Assembly: GCF_001646865.1 (NCBI RefSeq)
Contig: NZ_LRRB01000013.1
Coordinates: 1 to 49,803 of the forward strand
Source: Aldersonia kunmingensis
GTDB taxonomy: Bacteria; Actinomycetota; Actinomycetes; Mycobacteriales; Mycobacteriaceae
Length of the DNA: 49,803 nucleotides
Direction: 5' to 3'
The stretch's first letter is position 1; the number at the start of each line of letters is the position of its first letter. Under the pieces are notes generated by a model. The model was given only the letters and a program-made list of their open reading frames with translations. It was not told the origin of the DNA and made no database searches. Shown piece after piece: positions 32,015-40,902 of this stretch. A program made the position numbers and the translations under genes.

Positions 32015-33910
32015 TTAGCTCGCGTTGACGAACTCTGCGCCGTTCGCCCCGTCCTCCTGGAACTGCGTGCGGTAGAGCTGCTCGTAGCGCCCCCGCGCTG
32101 CGAGCAGCTCGGAGTGCGTTCCGTTTTCGATCACTCGGCCGTCCTCAATCACGAGGATCGCGTCGGCGGCACGAATTGTGGACAGCCGGTGCGCGATCAC
32201 CAGCGCGGTCCGTCCAGCCAGCGCCTCGCTGAGCGCCTCCTGCACCGCGGCCTCGGATGTGGAGTCCAACGATGCCGTGGCCTCGTCCAGGATCACCACC
32301 CGCGGCTGCTTGAGCAGCAACCGCGCGATGGTCAGTCGTTGCCGCTCGCCTCCGGACAGTCGATAACCACGTTCGCCGACGACCGTGGCCAGACCATCCG
32401 GCAGCGAAGCCACCAGATCCCCTAGCCGCGCACGCTCCAGCGCCTCCCACAGCTCGGCGTCGGTCGCTTCGGGCCGCGCAAGCTGCAGGTTCCCGCGGAT
32501 CGTGTCGTGGAAAAGGTGCCCGTCCTGGGTCACCATGCCGACGGTTTCCTGGATTGCCTGCGCGGACAGATCCCGGACATCGACACCGGATAGCCGGACT
32601 GCGCCGGAGTCGACGTCGTAGAGGCGCGAAATCAATTGCGCGATAGTCGACTTACCAGCACCCGACGAACCGACCAATGCGATTACCTGGCCCGGCTCGG
32701 CATGCAACGAAATCCCGTGCAGCACTTCGTCTCCGCCGCGACTGTCCAGCGTTGCCACCTCCTCGAGCGAGGCAAGCGACACCTTGTCGGCGGCCGGGTA
32801 GGCGAACCGGACGTTGTCGAGTTCCACTGAGACCGGGCCTACGGGCACCTTCCGCGCATCGGGCTTGTCGGTGATCAACGGATTCAGGTCGAGCACCTCG
32901 AATACCCGCTCGAAGCTGACCATTGCGCTCATTACCTCGACCCGTGCGCTCGCCAGCGCGGTGAGCGGTGCATACAGCCGGGTGAGCAACAGCGACAAGG
33001 CCACGACCGAGCCGGCGTCGAGTTGGCCCCGTAGTGCGTAGAAGCCGCCGAGTCCGTAGACGACGGCCACCGCGAGGGCCGACACCAGCGTGAGCGAGGT
33101 GACGAACACGGTCTGCACCATCGCGGTGCGCACACCGATATCGCGCACCCGGCTGGCCCGGGCGGCAAACTCGGCGGATTCCTGCCCCGGACGGCCGAAC
33201 AGCTTGACCAGCGTGGCGCCGGGAGCCGAGAACCGCTCGGTCATCTGTGTGCTCATCGCGGCATTGTGGTCCGCAGCCTCCCGCTGGATGCCGGCCAGTC
33301 GGTTCCCCATCCGGCGCGCCGGCAGCACGAACACCGGGAGGAGCAGCAAGGCGAGCAGCGTGATCTGCCATGAGATACCGAGCATCACGACCAGCGTCAG
33401 GACGAGGGTGACGAGGTTCGCGACAACTCCGGACAGGGTGTCGCTGAATGCGCGCTGTGCACCGATGACGTCGTTGTTCAGCCTGCTCACCAGCGCGCCC
33501 GTCCGGGTACGGGTGAAGAAGGCGATCGGCATGCGCTGCACATGATCGAAAACCGCGGTACGCAGGTCGAGGATCAGGCCCTCGCCGATGCTCGCCGACA
33601 GCCACCGGGTGACCAGGCCGAGCGCTGCGTCGAACACCGCGATCAGGCCGATCAGCAATGCGAGCCGGACCACGACTTCCGGGGCGGCGCTTTCCGTGAT
33701 CGCGTCCACGACCCGGCCGGCGAGGACTGGCGTTGCCACTGCGAGGATCGCGCTGACGACGCTGAGCACCAGGAATCCGGCGAGCATTCGCTTGTGCGGG
33801 CGCGCGAACCCGCCGATCCGCCGCAGCGTGGCCATCCGGAACGGCCTCCGCTCGTCGGGCGCGTTGGCCCGCCGGTACATCTGGTTCCACGCCACCGATT
33901 CGATACTCAT
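32015..33910 (-). CDS. ABC-type exporter, fused permease and ATPase
   Basis: A 631-residue half-transporter with six transmembrane helices (residues about 40-330) and a C-terminal nucleotide-binding domain: Walker A VGSSGAGKST, Q-loop VTQDG, signature LSGGERQRL, Walker B VVILDEATAS and H-loop IAHRLS. It would function as a homodimer exporting lipids, peptides or drugs. ATG 33910 (MSIESVAWNQMYRR) has GGGAG 6 nt upstream; the frame is open a further 45 codons through the promoter. The promoter has a MerR/SoxR-type arrangement. Divergent from the FAD/Fe-S oxidase. Confidence 0.9.
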   Translation of the reverse strand: MSIESVAWNQMYRRANAPDERRPFRMATLRRIGGFARPHKRMLAGFLVLSVVSAILAVATPVLAGRVVDAITESAAPEVVVRLALLIGLIAVFDAALGLVTRWLSASIGEGLILDLRTAVFDHVQRMPIAFFTRTRTGALVSRLNNDVIGAQRAFSDTLSGVVANLVTLVLTLVVMLGISWQITLLALLLLPVFVLPARRMGNRLAGIQREAADHNAAMSTQMTERFSAPGATLVKLFGRPGQESAEFAARASRVRDIGVRTAMVQTVFVTSLTLVSALAVAVVYGLGGFYALRGQLDAGSVVALSLLLTRLYAPLTALASARVEVMSAMVSFERVFEVLDLNPLITDKPDARKVPVGPVSVELDNVRFAYPAADKVSLASLEEVATLDSRGGDEVLHGISLHAEPGQVIALVGSSGAGKSTIAQLISRLYDVDSGAVRLSGVDVRDLSAQAIQETVGMVTQDGHLFHDTIRGNLQLARPEATDAELWEALERARLGDLVASLPDGLATVVGERGYRLSGGERQRLTIARLLLKQPRVVILDEATASLDSTSEAAVQEALSEALAGRTALVIAHRLSTIRAADAILVIEDGRVIENGTHSELLAARGRYEQLYRTQFQEDGANGAEFVNAS

Positions 33911-33953
33911 CCCACACTCCCGTCGTGCCCTCGTAGTGAAGCACTGACCACCG

Positions 33954-33984
33954 ACGGTAAAACCTCGACTTAACTTCAGGTCAA
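33954..33984 (-). promoter_or_regulatory. MerR/SoxR-type promoter of the ABC exporter
   Basis: On the minus strand TTGACC (33979-33984) and TACCGT (33954-33959) are separated by 19 bp, the long spacer peculiar to MerR-activated promoters. A dyad ACCT...TTAA...AGGT (33962-33981) fills the spacer and resembles SoxR sites. Predicted leader about 35 nt. Confidence 0.6.
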
Positions 33985-34009
33985 GCGCGGACCGCCCTAC
34001 TCTTATTCC

Positions 34010-36772
34010 ATGACGGCGGCGCGGATTGGCCTGCCCCTCGCTCACCTGCGGGCCCAGCTCGCGGGCGACGTCGACGACTCACCTCGACGCCGCGCGGAAT
34101 ACTCGTCCGATGCGTCGAACTATCGGGTCCCGCCGTTAGCGGTGGTGTTCCCACGCAGCGGGGACGATGTGGCGGCGACGCTGGACTTCGCTCGTTCGCA
34201 CGGCGTAACACTGACCGGTCGCGGCGGCGGCACATCCGTCGCCGGAAACGCCATCGGTCCCGGGCTCGTCCTCGACTTCAGTCGCCATCTCGGTGCCGTG
34301 CTCGAACTCGATCCGGATGCCCGTCGCGCGATCGTGCAACCGGGCATCGTGCTCGCCGACCTGCAGCGCGCGGCAGGAGTGCATGGGCTGCGCTTCGGCC
34401 CGGATCCGTCCACCGCGTCACGCGCCACTGTCGGCGGGATGATCGGCAACAACGCCTGCGGGCCGCGTGCCGCCGCGTGGGGACGAACTTCGGACAATGT
34501 TGTCACCATTCGCATCCTGGACGGATCGGGCACCGAGCGCGTTCTCGGCCCCGGGCTCGACGGCATTCCCGGACTCGACCGGTTCGTCCAGCACAACCTT
34601 GCCGCCATCCGTACCGGGCTCGGCCATTTCGATCGGCAGGCCTCCGGCTATTCGCTGGAACACCTCCTACCCGAACGTGATCCGAATACCGCCCGCGCAT
34701 TTGTCGGGACCGAGGGAACGTGCGGGCTGATTCTCGACGCGACCATCGACCTGGTGCCGATTCCGCGCGCGACGACCCTCGTGGTGCTCGGCTATCCCGA
34801 CCTGGCCACCGCTGCCGAGGACACGGCGACGGTGCTCGAATTCGCTCCCACGGCGATCGAGGGACTCGATGCCCGACTGGTCGACGTCGTGCGCACCCAT
34901 CGTGGCGCAGTACCCGACCTACCGCGCGGAGACTGCTGGTTGTTCGTCGAAGTCGCTGGGGAGTCACCTCACGAAAGCTCCTCTCATGCAGCTGGTTTGG
35001 CCGCAGCGGCCCATGCGCTCGACGCCCGGGCGGTGCACGACCGAGCCGAAGCCGCGACCCTCTGGCGGATCCGCGCGGACGGGGCAGGGCTGGCGGGACG
35101 CACCCCGGATGGCGCACCGGCGTGGCCGGGGTGGGAGGACGCCGCGGTGCCGCAGCGCAATCTCGCGGCGTACCTACGCGACTTCGCCGTTCTCACACAT
35201 GACCACGGCGTGGACGGCCTGCTGTACGGGCACTTCGGCGACGGCTGCATCCACGTGCGACTCGACCTGCCGATTTCTCACGCACCTCAGCGGTTCCGCG
35301 AGTTCCTTGTCGACGCCGCGAAACTGGTTGCAGCGCATGGCGGCTCGCTGTCAGGAGAGCACGGCGACGGCCGTGCCCGGTCCGAACTGCTCCCATTGAT
35401 GTACGCCCCGGAGGTGATTGCGGCATTCGAAGGCTTCAAAGGGATATTCGATCCCGACAACGTTTTGAATCCGGGGGTGCTGGTCACGCCTCGCCCAGTC
35501 GATGCCGATCTGCGGCTCGCAGCCATCGTCGGTAAGCACGACCCCGACCTCTCGGCTGCCGTGCACCGTTGCGTCGGCGTTGGCAAATGCCGCTCATCCA
35601 CCGCAGACGGCGGGTTCATGTGTCCGTCCTACCGTGCGACTCGCGACGAACGCGACAGCACCCGCGGCCGGGCACGGGTGTTGCAGGAAGTCATCAACGG
35701 CTCGCTGCTCGCACCGGACTGGTCGTCGACAGCGGTCGAGGAATCCCTGGACCTATGCCTGTCCTGCAAGGCCTGCGCCGCCGATTGCCCGGCCGGTGTG
35801 GATATGGCCGCGTACAAGGCCGAGGTACTGCATCGTCGGTACCGCCGCCGGGTCCGCCCAGTCACGCACTACTCGCTCGGCTGGCTACCGCGGTGGCTGC
35901 GCGCTGCCAGGGCGGCCCCGCGTGCGGCCAATGTGCTGGCCAGGCGGGACGGACTACGCCGGCTCGCGGGCGTCGACCCGCGGCGGCCCGCACCCAGGCT
36001 GGCCGCCGAGCCGTTCCGCGCATGGTGGAAACACCATCGTGGCCACGTCGCCCAGGCCCCGGTGATGCTCTGGAGCGACACGTTCACCAACGCATTTCGT
36101 CCGGAGGTCGGTATCGCGGCCACAGAACTACTCGAATCGCTCGGCCATTCGGTCACCATTCCCGGACGGCAGGTGTGCTGTGGCCTGACCTGGATCAGTA
36201 CCGGCCAGCTCGACGGCGCGCGCAGGCAACTGCGCCGGACACTGGACGCGCTGGCGGACCACGTCGACGCGGGTGGTGTGGTCATCGGCCTCGAGCCGTC
36301 GTGCACCGCGGTGCTGCGCTCGGAGCTGACTGTGCTGCTTCCGGACGATCCCCGTGTGGCTCGCGTGGCGGTAGCTACACGAACGCTGGCCGAGTTCCTC
36401 ACCGACCAGTCGGGCTGGTCGCCGCCGCGTCTGGACGGCATGGAACTGGTGGTCCAGCCGCACTGCCACCAATATGCGGCACTTGGCTTCGGGCCCGACC
36501 GGGCACTACTCGAGCGCACCGGAGCGCGGGTTCAGCAGATCTCGGGGTGCTGCGGGCTGGCCGGGAACTTCGGGATGGAACGCGGCCACTACGAGGTGTC
36601 GGTCGCGGTCGCGGAGACCGGTCTGCTCCCGGCGATTCGCGGCGCCGGCACAGCGGCACTGCTGGTGGCGGACGGTTTCTCCTGCGCCACACAAGCCGAG
36701 CAATTAACTGGGTTCAGGGGTATGCATCTTGCCGAGTTATTTCGGGATACGCAGGCAAATGCTAGCGATTAG
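34010..36772 (+). CDS. FAD-binding and Fe-S domain oxidase (GlcD-GlcF-type fusion, D-lactate dehydrogenase-like)
   Basis: A 920-residue fusion. The N-terminus is a FAD_binding_4 domain (VVFPRSGDDVAATLDFARSHGVTLTGRGGGTSVAGNAIGPG) and FAD-oxidase C-terminal domain (LYGHFGDGCIHVRLD, SGEHGDGRARS). It continues with a 4Fe-4S pair (CVGVGKC and CLSCKACAADCP) and two cysteine-rich CCG domains (QVCCGLTW, GCCGLAGNFGME). Family members oxidise D-2-hydroxy acids such as D-lactate or D-2-hydroxyglutarate and pass electrons to quinone. Interesting next to the LhgO gene at the other end of the window, though 34 kb apart. Start ATG 34010; full length for the family. Confidence 0.88.
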   Translation: MTAARIGLPLAHLRAQLAGDVDDSPRRRAEYSSDASNYRVPPLAVVFPRSGDDVAATLDFARSHGVTLTGRGGGTSVAGNAIGPGLVLDFSRHLGAVLELDPDARRAIVQPGIVLADLQRAAGVHGLRFGPDPSTASRATVGGMIGNNACGPRAAAWGRTSDNVVTIRILDGSGTERVLGPGLDGIPGLDRFVQHNLAAIRTGLGHFDRQASGYSLEHLLPERDPNTARAFVGTEGTCGLILDATIDLVPIPRATTLVVLGYPDLATAAEDTATVLEFAPTAIEGLDARLVDVVRTHRGAVPDLPRGDCWLFVEVAGESPHESSSHAAGLAAAAHALDARAVHDRAEAATLWRIRADGAGLAGRTPDGAPAWPGWEDAAVPQRNLAAYLRDFAVLTHDHGVDGLLYGHFGDGCIHVRLDLPISHAPQRFREFLVDAAKLVAAHGGSLSGEHGDGRARSELLPLMYAPEVIAAFEGFKGIFDPDNVLNPGVLVTPRPVDADLRLAAIVGKHDPDLSAAVHRCVGVGKCRSSTADGGFMCPSYRATRDERDSTRGRARVLQEVINGSLLAPDWSSTAVEESLDLCLSCKACAADCPAGVDMAAYKAEVLHRRYRRRVRPVTHYSLGWLPRWLRAARAAPRAANVLARRDGLRRLAGVDPRRPAPRLAAEPFRAWWKHHRGHVAQAPVMLWSDTFTNAFRPEVGIAATELLESLGHSVTIPGRQVCCGLTWISTGQLDGARRQLRRTLDALADHVDAGGVVIGLEPSCTAVLRSELTVLLPDDPRVARVAVATRTLAEFLTDQSGWSPPRLDGMELVVQPHCHQYAALGFGPDRALLERTGARVQQISGCCGLAGNFGMERGHYEVSVAVAETGLLPAIRGAGTAALLVADGFSCATQAEQLTGFRGMHLAELFRDTQANASD

Positions 36773-36787
36773 CCGAACCCGGACAAG

Positions 36788-36820
36788 AAAAAGCCCGGAG
36801 CATTCCGCCCCGGGCTTTCG
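36788..36820 (-). terminator. intrinsic terminator of the 36-aa gene
   Basis: On the minus strand AAAGCCCGG and CCGGGCTTT (9-bp stem, 11-nt loop) are followed by TTCTTG, giving CTTTTTCTT. It starts 8 bp after the small gene's stop. In the plus direction only three T's follow, so it serves the small gene better. Confidence 0.8.
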
Positions 36821-36827
36821 TTGCGCG

Positions 36828-36938
36828 TCAGCTGCCGAAAGGCAAGACGCCGGGCGCGAGGTAGTAGCCACCGCTACCGGCGGACAGGTTGCCCCACTGA
36901 CCCAGCAACCAGTTGATCGCATTCGTAATCGGGTACAT
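36828..36938 (-). CDS. hidden 36-residue small protein, no known family
   Basis: A complete small gene: ATG 36938 preceded by AAAGGTAGGAA at ideal distance, 36 codons, TGA 36828, then a strong intrinsic terminator 8 bp on. The peptide begins MYPITNAINWLLGQWGN and ends in a Gly/Ser/Tyr-rich stretch, LPFGS last. It is hydrophobic with no charged residue that I can see, has no signal peptide, and could form a short amphipathic or membrane-lying helix in residues 4-16. Small leaderless channel-forming peptides (PorA/PorH) are known in mycolate bacteria; membership here is only a guess. It has its own promoter region divergent from pirin. Confidence 0.75.
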   Translation of the reverse strand: MYPITNAINWLLGQWGNLSAGSGGYYLAPGVLPFGS

Positions 36939-37049
36939 TTCCTACCTTTCGTTAATCGGGTCACGTTGTTCGGCGACCCCATTTGCTCGCTATTCCGCAG
37001 CGCTGACCCCAAGCGCACTCCACCTACGGTACCTGAATTCGTAAAAGGC

Positions 37050-37073
37050 TCATGCGGACTCTGTGGCGCATGA
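37050..37073. promoter_or_regulatory. dyad before the pirin gene
   Basis: TCATGCG (37050-37056) and CGCATGA (37067-37073) are perfect 7-bp arms with a 10-nt spacer, ending 7 bp before the pirin ATG. Possible repressor site. Confidence 0.35.
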
Positions 37074-37080
37074 TTGAGAC

Positions 37081-38076
37081 ATGAGCAATCTCGAAGCGAC
37101 AGCGGACGTGGTTACCTGCCCCGAGACGGACGGCACCGAGCATCCCAACGCCCCGGTTGAGGTGATCACTCCGCGTAGTGTGCCGCTCGGCGGACTGCGC
37201 GCGATGCCGGTCCGGCGCACCCTTCCGCAGCGGGCGCGCTCACTGATCGGAGCATGGTGTTTCGCCGATCACTACGGCCCCGACGACGTCGCGACCACCG
37301 GCGGAATGGTGGTGCCGCCGCATCCGCACACGGGATTGCAGACTGTTAGCTGGCTGTTCGAAGGCGAGATCGAGCATCGGGACAGCACCGGCGTCCACGC
37401 GATGGTTCATCCCGGCGAGCTCAACCTGATGACCGCCGGCCGCGGCATCGCGCACTCGGAGATTTCCACCGAGCGCACCACCGTCCTGCACGGCGCCCAA
37501 CTCTGGCTCGCGCTGCCCGACGATGCCCGCGACACCGCGCCGGGCTTCCAGCACTACGCACCGACGCCGATCGAGGTGCCCGGGGCGCGGCTGAGCGTGT
37601 TCCTCGGGACGCTGGCCGGCGATACGTCGCCCGTGCAGACCTTCAGTCCACTTCTCGGCGCCGAGATCACCGTCGAGCCCGGTGCACGGGTGGCGCTCGA
37701 TATCGATGAGCATTTCGAACACGGCGTGCTCGTCGACACCGGGGCGCTGCTGTTGGACGGAGCCCGGATCGAGCGCTCCGAGCTCGGCTATCTCGCTCCC
37801 GGGCGGCGGCAGGTTGTGCTGCGCAACCCCACCGCGGCGCCCACCCGCGCGTTGCTGCTCGGCGGCACACCGTTCGGCGAACAGATCATCATGTGGTGGA
37901 ACTTCGTCGGTCGCGCCACCGAGGAGATCAAGTCCTACCGCCGGCAGTGGCAGGCCGAGATCGGTGATGCGGAGGCGGGTGCACCGGACGGGACGCGGTT
38001 CGGCCCGGTGTCTGGCGGCCGCAGCCCGATCCCCGCGCCCACGCTTCCGAACGTGTCGCTCAAGCCGCGCAGCTGA
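37081..38076 (+). CDS. pirin family protein
   Basis: A 331-residue bicupin. The N-terminal cupin has the metal-site PPHPHTGLQTVSWLFEGEIEHRDSTG (His-x-His and Glu/His) followed by LMTAGRGIAHSE, both hallmarks of pirin; the second half is the pirin C-terminal domain (RALLLGGTPFGEQIIMWWNFVG). Pirins are iron-containing and include quercetin dioxygenases and redox-responsive regulators; the role here is unknown. Start ATG 37081. Followed by the DUF389 gene at 21 bp. Confidence 0.9.
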   Translation: MSNLEATADVVTCPETDGTEHPNAPVEVITPRSVPLGGLRAMPVRRTLPQRARSLIGAWCFADHYGPDDVATTGGMVVPPHPHTGLQTVSWLFEGEIEHRDSTGVHAMVHPGELNLMTAGRGIAHSEISTERTTVLHGAQLWLALPDDARDTAPGFQHYAPTPIEVPGARLSVFLGTLAGDTSPVQTFSPLLGAEITVEPGARVALDIDEHFEHGVLVDTGALLLDGARIERSELGYLAPGRRQVVLRNPTAAPTRALLLGGTPFGEQIIMWWNFVGRATEEIKSYRRQWQAEIGDAEAGAPDGTRFGPVSGGRSPIPAPTLPNVSLKPRS

Positions 38077-38097
38077 GTCACGGCCCAAACTGACAGG

Positions 38098-39060
38098 GTG
38101 CTGCATCTGCGCATCCTGTCGCCTGCTGCCTTGACCGACGAGGTAGTCGCCATCCTCGATTCCGACCCGGCCGTGAGCGGCCTGGCGATCGTGCGCGGTG
38201 CCGCTGTCCGCCCGGCTGGGGACGTGGTGCTGGCAGACCTCGCACGTGAGGCCGCCAACGACATCGTGGAACGGCTGCGGGCCACCAAGGTGCATCGGGA
38301 AGGCAGCATCGAGATCGACCCCGTGCCGACCTTCATTTCGCAGGCGGGCTTCGAAGCGGAACTGCGCACACCGGGCAGTAGCGCCGACGCGGTGGTGTGG
38401 GCCGAGGTCGCGCAACGCTCCTACGACGACAGCGAACTCAACTGGACGTTCCTGAGCTTCCTGACGCTGGCGACGATCATCGCGAGCATTGCGATCATCG
38501 TCGATTCGCAGATCCTGGTGATCGGCGCGATGGTGCTCGGACCCGAGTTCGGACCGATCGCCGCGCTGGGGGTCGCGCTCGTCAAGAAGAGGTTCGTGCT
38601 GTTCGGGCTCGCGGTACGCACGTTGGTGATCGGGTTCTTCGTCGCGATCAGCATGACCATCGTGCTGGCCCTGATCGGACGTGCGATCGGGTGGATCACC
38701 GTCGAGGACGTCACGGGACCACGACCGGAGACCGCGTTCATCTACACCCCGGACAAGTGGTCGTTCATCGTTGCGGTGATCGCCGCCGCGGCAGGCGTGC
38801 TGTCGCTGACCTCGTCCAAGGTCGGCGGTCTGACGGGTGTCTTCATCTCGGTGACCACCGTGCCCGCGGCGGGCAATATCGCGCTCGGCGCCGCGTTCGG
38901 TGTGGGCCACGAGGTGTGGGGCAGCATGGCGCAGCTCGGGGTGAACCTCACCGGTATGGCCGTCGCGGGCTGGGCGACGCTCGCCCTGCAGAACGCGCTG
39001 TGGTCGCGGGTGTCACCGCGCCGTCCGCGAGCCATGACCCGGCCGTACCGCATGCTCTAG
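38098..39060 (+). CDS. DUF389 membrane protein
   Basis: A 320-residue protein: an N-terminal soluble domain of about 100 residues (MLHLRILSPAALTDEVVAILDSDPAVSGLAIVRG is the region) and about six transmembrane segments with the family's ATIIASIAIIVDSQILVIGAMVLGPEFGPIAALG motif region, where IxDSxxxxIGAMxxxP is conserved. DUF389/TIGR00341 proteins are of unknown function, possibly transport. Start GTG 38098 has ACAGG just upstream. It lies between pirin and a DNA glycosylase, all one strand. Confidence 0.82.
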   Translation: MLHLRILSPAALTDEVVAILDSDPAVSGLAIVRGAAVRPAGDVVLADLAREAANDIVERLRATKVHREGSIEIDPVPTFISQAGFEAELRTPGSSADAVVWAEVAQRSYDDSELNWTFLSFLTLATIIASIAIIVDSQILVIGAMVLGPEFGPIAALGVALVKKRFVLFGLAVRTLVIGFFVAISMTIVLALIGRAIGWITVEDVTGPRPETAFIYTPDKWSFIVAVIAAAAGVLSLTSSKVGGLTGVFISVTTVPAAGNIALGAAFGVGHEVWGSMAQLGVNLTGMAVAGWATLALQNALWSRVSPRRPRAMTRPYRML

Positions 39061-39073
39061 GCTTCCCACCAGT

Positions 39074-40009
39074 ATGTTTTCCCCGCAAGAGCAGGTCGGC
39101 GCACAGGAGCGGGTGCTGCACACCCCGATTCCGGTGAATCTGGCCGCGACACTCTCGCCGCTGAGCCGAGGACGCGGGGACCCGTGCCATCACGTCAGCA
39201 CCGACCGCTCGATCTGGCGCACCTCCCGCATGCCGACCGGCCCGGTGACGTACCGACTGCGTCAACGCGGCAGGCATGAGGTGCGCGCCCAGGCCTGGGG
39301 GCCCGGCGGCGAGGAGCTTCTCGATCAGCTGCCGGACATGCTGTGCCTCGATGAGACACTCGACGACTTCGCGCCCGAACATCCGAAGATCATCGAGGCA
39401 CACCGGCGCCACCCGGACCTGCGCATGCTGCGTACTCGACGGGTGTTCGAGGCATTGGTGCCCGCGATTCTGGAACAGAAGGTGCACGGAGTCGCGGCCC
39501 GCGCATCGTGGCGCCATCTGGTGCGGCGCTTCGGCGAGCACGCCCCGGGACCGGCACCCGAAGGGATGCGCGTACCGCCCAGCGCCGAGGACTGGCGGCG
39601 GGTCCCGTCGTGGGAGTTCCACCGCGCCAATGTCGATCCGCGCCGCGCCCGCACGATCGTGACCGCCGCGCGGCTCGCGGACCGGCTCGAACTGTTGGCC
39701 GGGCTTCCGCCGGCGCAGGCACAGCATCGGCTGCAGACCGTGCCGGGGATCGGGATCTGGACTGCTGCCGAGGTGGCCCAGCGCGCCTTCGGCGACGCCG
39801 ATGCGTTGTCGGTCGGCGATTTTCATCTCGCGTCGATGGTCGGCTGGACACTGCTGGGCCGCCCGATCGATGACGACGAGATGGTCGAGTACCTGAAACC
39901 GCTACAGCCGCACCGCTATCGCGCGGTGCGGCTGCTCGAGATCAGCGGGCAGGTGGTGCTGCCGAGGTTCGGCCCGCGGACGCCGGTAACCGACCACCGC
40001 GGGCACTGA
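39074..40009 (+). CDS. AlkA-type DNA-3-methyladenine glycosylase
   Basis: A 311-residue HhH-GPD glycosylase. The helix-hairpin-helix LQTVPGIGIWTAAEVAQRAFGDADAL is followed by SVGDFHLASMVGWTLLG, in which the Asp is the catalytic residue. The N-terminal 100 residues are the TBP-like beta domain of AlkA. It removes alkylated bases in base-excision repair. There is no Ada domain. Start ATG 39074, 13 bp after the DUF389 stop, so likely in the same transcript. Convergent with FabG, with a small hairpin between. Confidence 0.82.
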   Translation: MFSPQEQVGAQERVLHTPIPVNLAATLSPLSRGRGDPCHHVSTDRSIWRTSRMPTGPVTYRLRQRGRHEVRAQAWGPGGEELLDQLPDMLCLDETLDDFAPEHPKIIEAHRRHPDLRMLRTRRVFEALVPAILEQKVHGVAARASWRHLVRRFGEHAPGPAPEGMRVPPSAEDWRRVPSWEFHRANVDPRRARTIVTAARLADRLELLAGLPPAQAQHRLQTVPGIGIWTAAEVAQRAFGDADALSVGDFHLASMVGWTLLGRPIDDDEMVEYLKPLQPHRYRAVRLLEISGQVVLPRFGPRTPVTDHRGH

Positions 40010-40034
40010 CCCTGCACGTACGAACTAGTCCCAC

Positions 40035-40049
40035 GGTGCCGGAGGCACC
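40035..40049. terminator. small hairpin between convergent alkA-like and fabG genes
   Basis: GGTGCC-GGA-GGCACC, 6-bp stem, no U tract; a weak candidate. Confidence 0.35.
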
Positions 40050-40811
40050 TCAGTCCCGCGGGCCACCGGCGACGTAGATGACCTGACCGGAGACGAAGCC
40101 CGAGCCCTCGCTGACCAGGTAGGACGCGGTATGTGCGATGTCCTCCGGGTAGCCGACGCGCGCGACCGGCGTGGCCGAGGCGTTCATCTTGATGAAGTCG
40201 TCGAACTCGACGCCGACGCGCTCCGCGGTCGCCTTGGTCATCTCGGTGACGATGAAGCCGGGCGCGATCGCGTTTGCGGTGACACCGAACTTGCCGAGCT
40301 CGAAGGCGAGCGTCTTGGTGAAGCCCTGCATGCCGGCCTTCGCCGCCGAGTAGTTCACCTGGCCGCGGTTGCCCTGCGCGGACACGCTCGAGAGGTTGAC
40401 GATGCGGCCCCACTTCGCGTCGACCATGTACTTCTGCGCCGCGCGGGTCAGCAGGAACGCGCCGCGCAGGTGTACGGCCATGACCGCGTCCCAGTCCGAG
40501 ACCGGCATCTTGAACAGCAGGTTGTCGCGGGTGATTCCGGCGTTGTTGATGACGACGGTCGGTCCGCCGAGCTCCTCGGCGAGCTTGTTGATCGCGGCCT
40601 CGACCGATGCCTCGTCGGAGACGTCCGCGCCGAGCGCGACAGCCGTGCCGCCCGCCGCCTTGATCGCGTCGACGGTCGTGGCACACGCGCTCTCGTCGAG
40701 GTCGAGCACGCCCACGGCGAGTCCGTCCGCGGCGAGCCGGGTAGCGATCGCGGCTCCGATGCCCCGGGCTGCACCCGAGACCACGGCAACTCGTGGCGTC
40801 GATTCGGTCAT
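40050..40811 (-). CDS. fabG: 3-oxoacyl-(ACP) reductase/acetoacetyl-CoA reductase-type SDR
   Basis: A 253-residue classical short-chain dehydrogenase: VSGAARGIGAAIATRL for NADP(H), NNAGITRDNLLFKM, the catalytic Ser in IVNLSSVSAQGNRGQVNYSAAKAG with Tyr-x3-Lys, and a C-terminus ending FVSGQVIYVAGGPRD. It reduces 3-oxoacyl thioesters or related substrates. ATG 40811 has GGAG 6 nt upstream; the frame is open 17 codons further. No fatty-acid gene lies alongside, so the pathway is uncertain. Confidence 0.88.
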   Translation of the reverse strand: MTESTPRVAVVSGAARGIGAAIATRLAADGLAVGVLDLDESACATTVDAIKAAGGTAVALGADVSDEASVEAAINKLAEELGGPTVVINNAGITRDNLLFKMPVSDWDAVMAVHLRGAFLLTRAAQKYMVDAKWGRIVNLSSVSAQGNRGQVNYSAAKAGMQGFTKTLAFELGKFGVTANAIAPGFIVTEMTKATAERVGVEFDDFIKMNASATPVARVGYPEDIAHTASYLVSEGSGFVSGQVIYVAGGPRD

Positions 40812-40902
40812 GTCTGCTCCTTGTGTCCTTCTCGGCTGGCGGATCGTGCCCCGAGGTGACAATACGAGCCGCGCCGAACGCCGACCTCCGACCCCCGCCG
40901 AC

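Noticed and set aside
31989-32030. Possible terminator between the AcuI-type and ABC genes
   Set aside because: Only 4-bp stems can be drawn around the TTTT; too weak to call.
37240-38910. 556-codon minus-strand open frame
   Set aside because: Antisense to pirin and DUF389, which are clearly coding; composition is His/Arg/Gln-rich without any motif.
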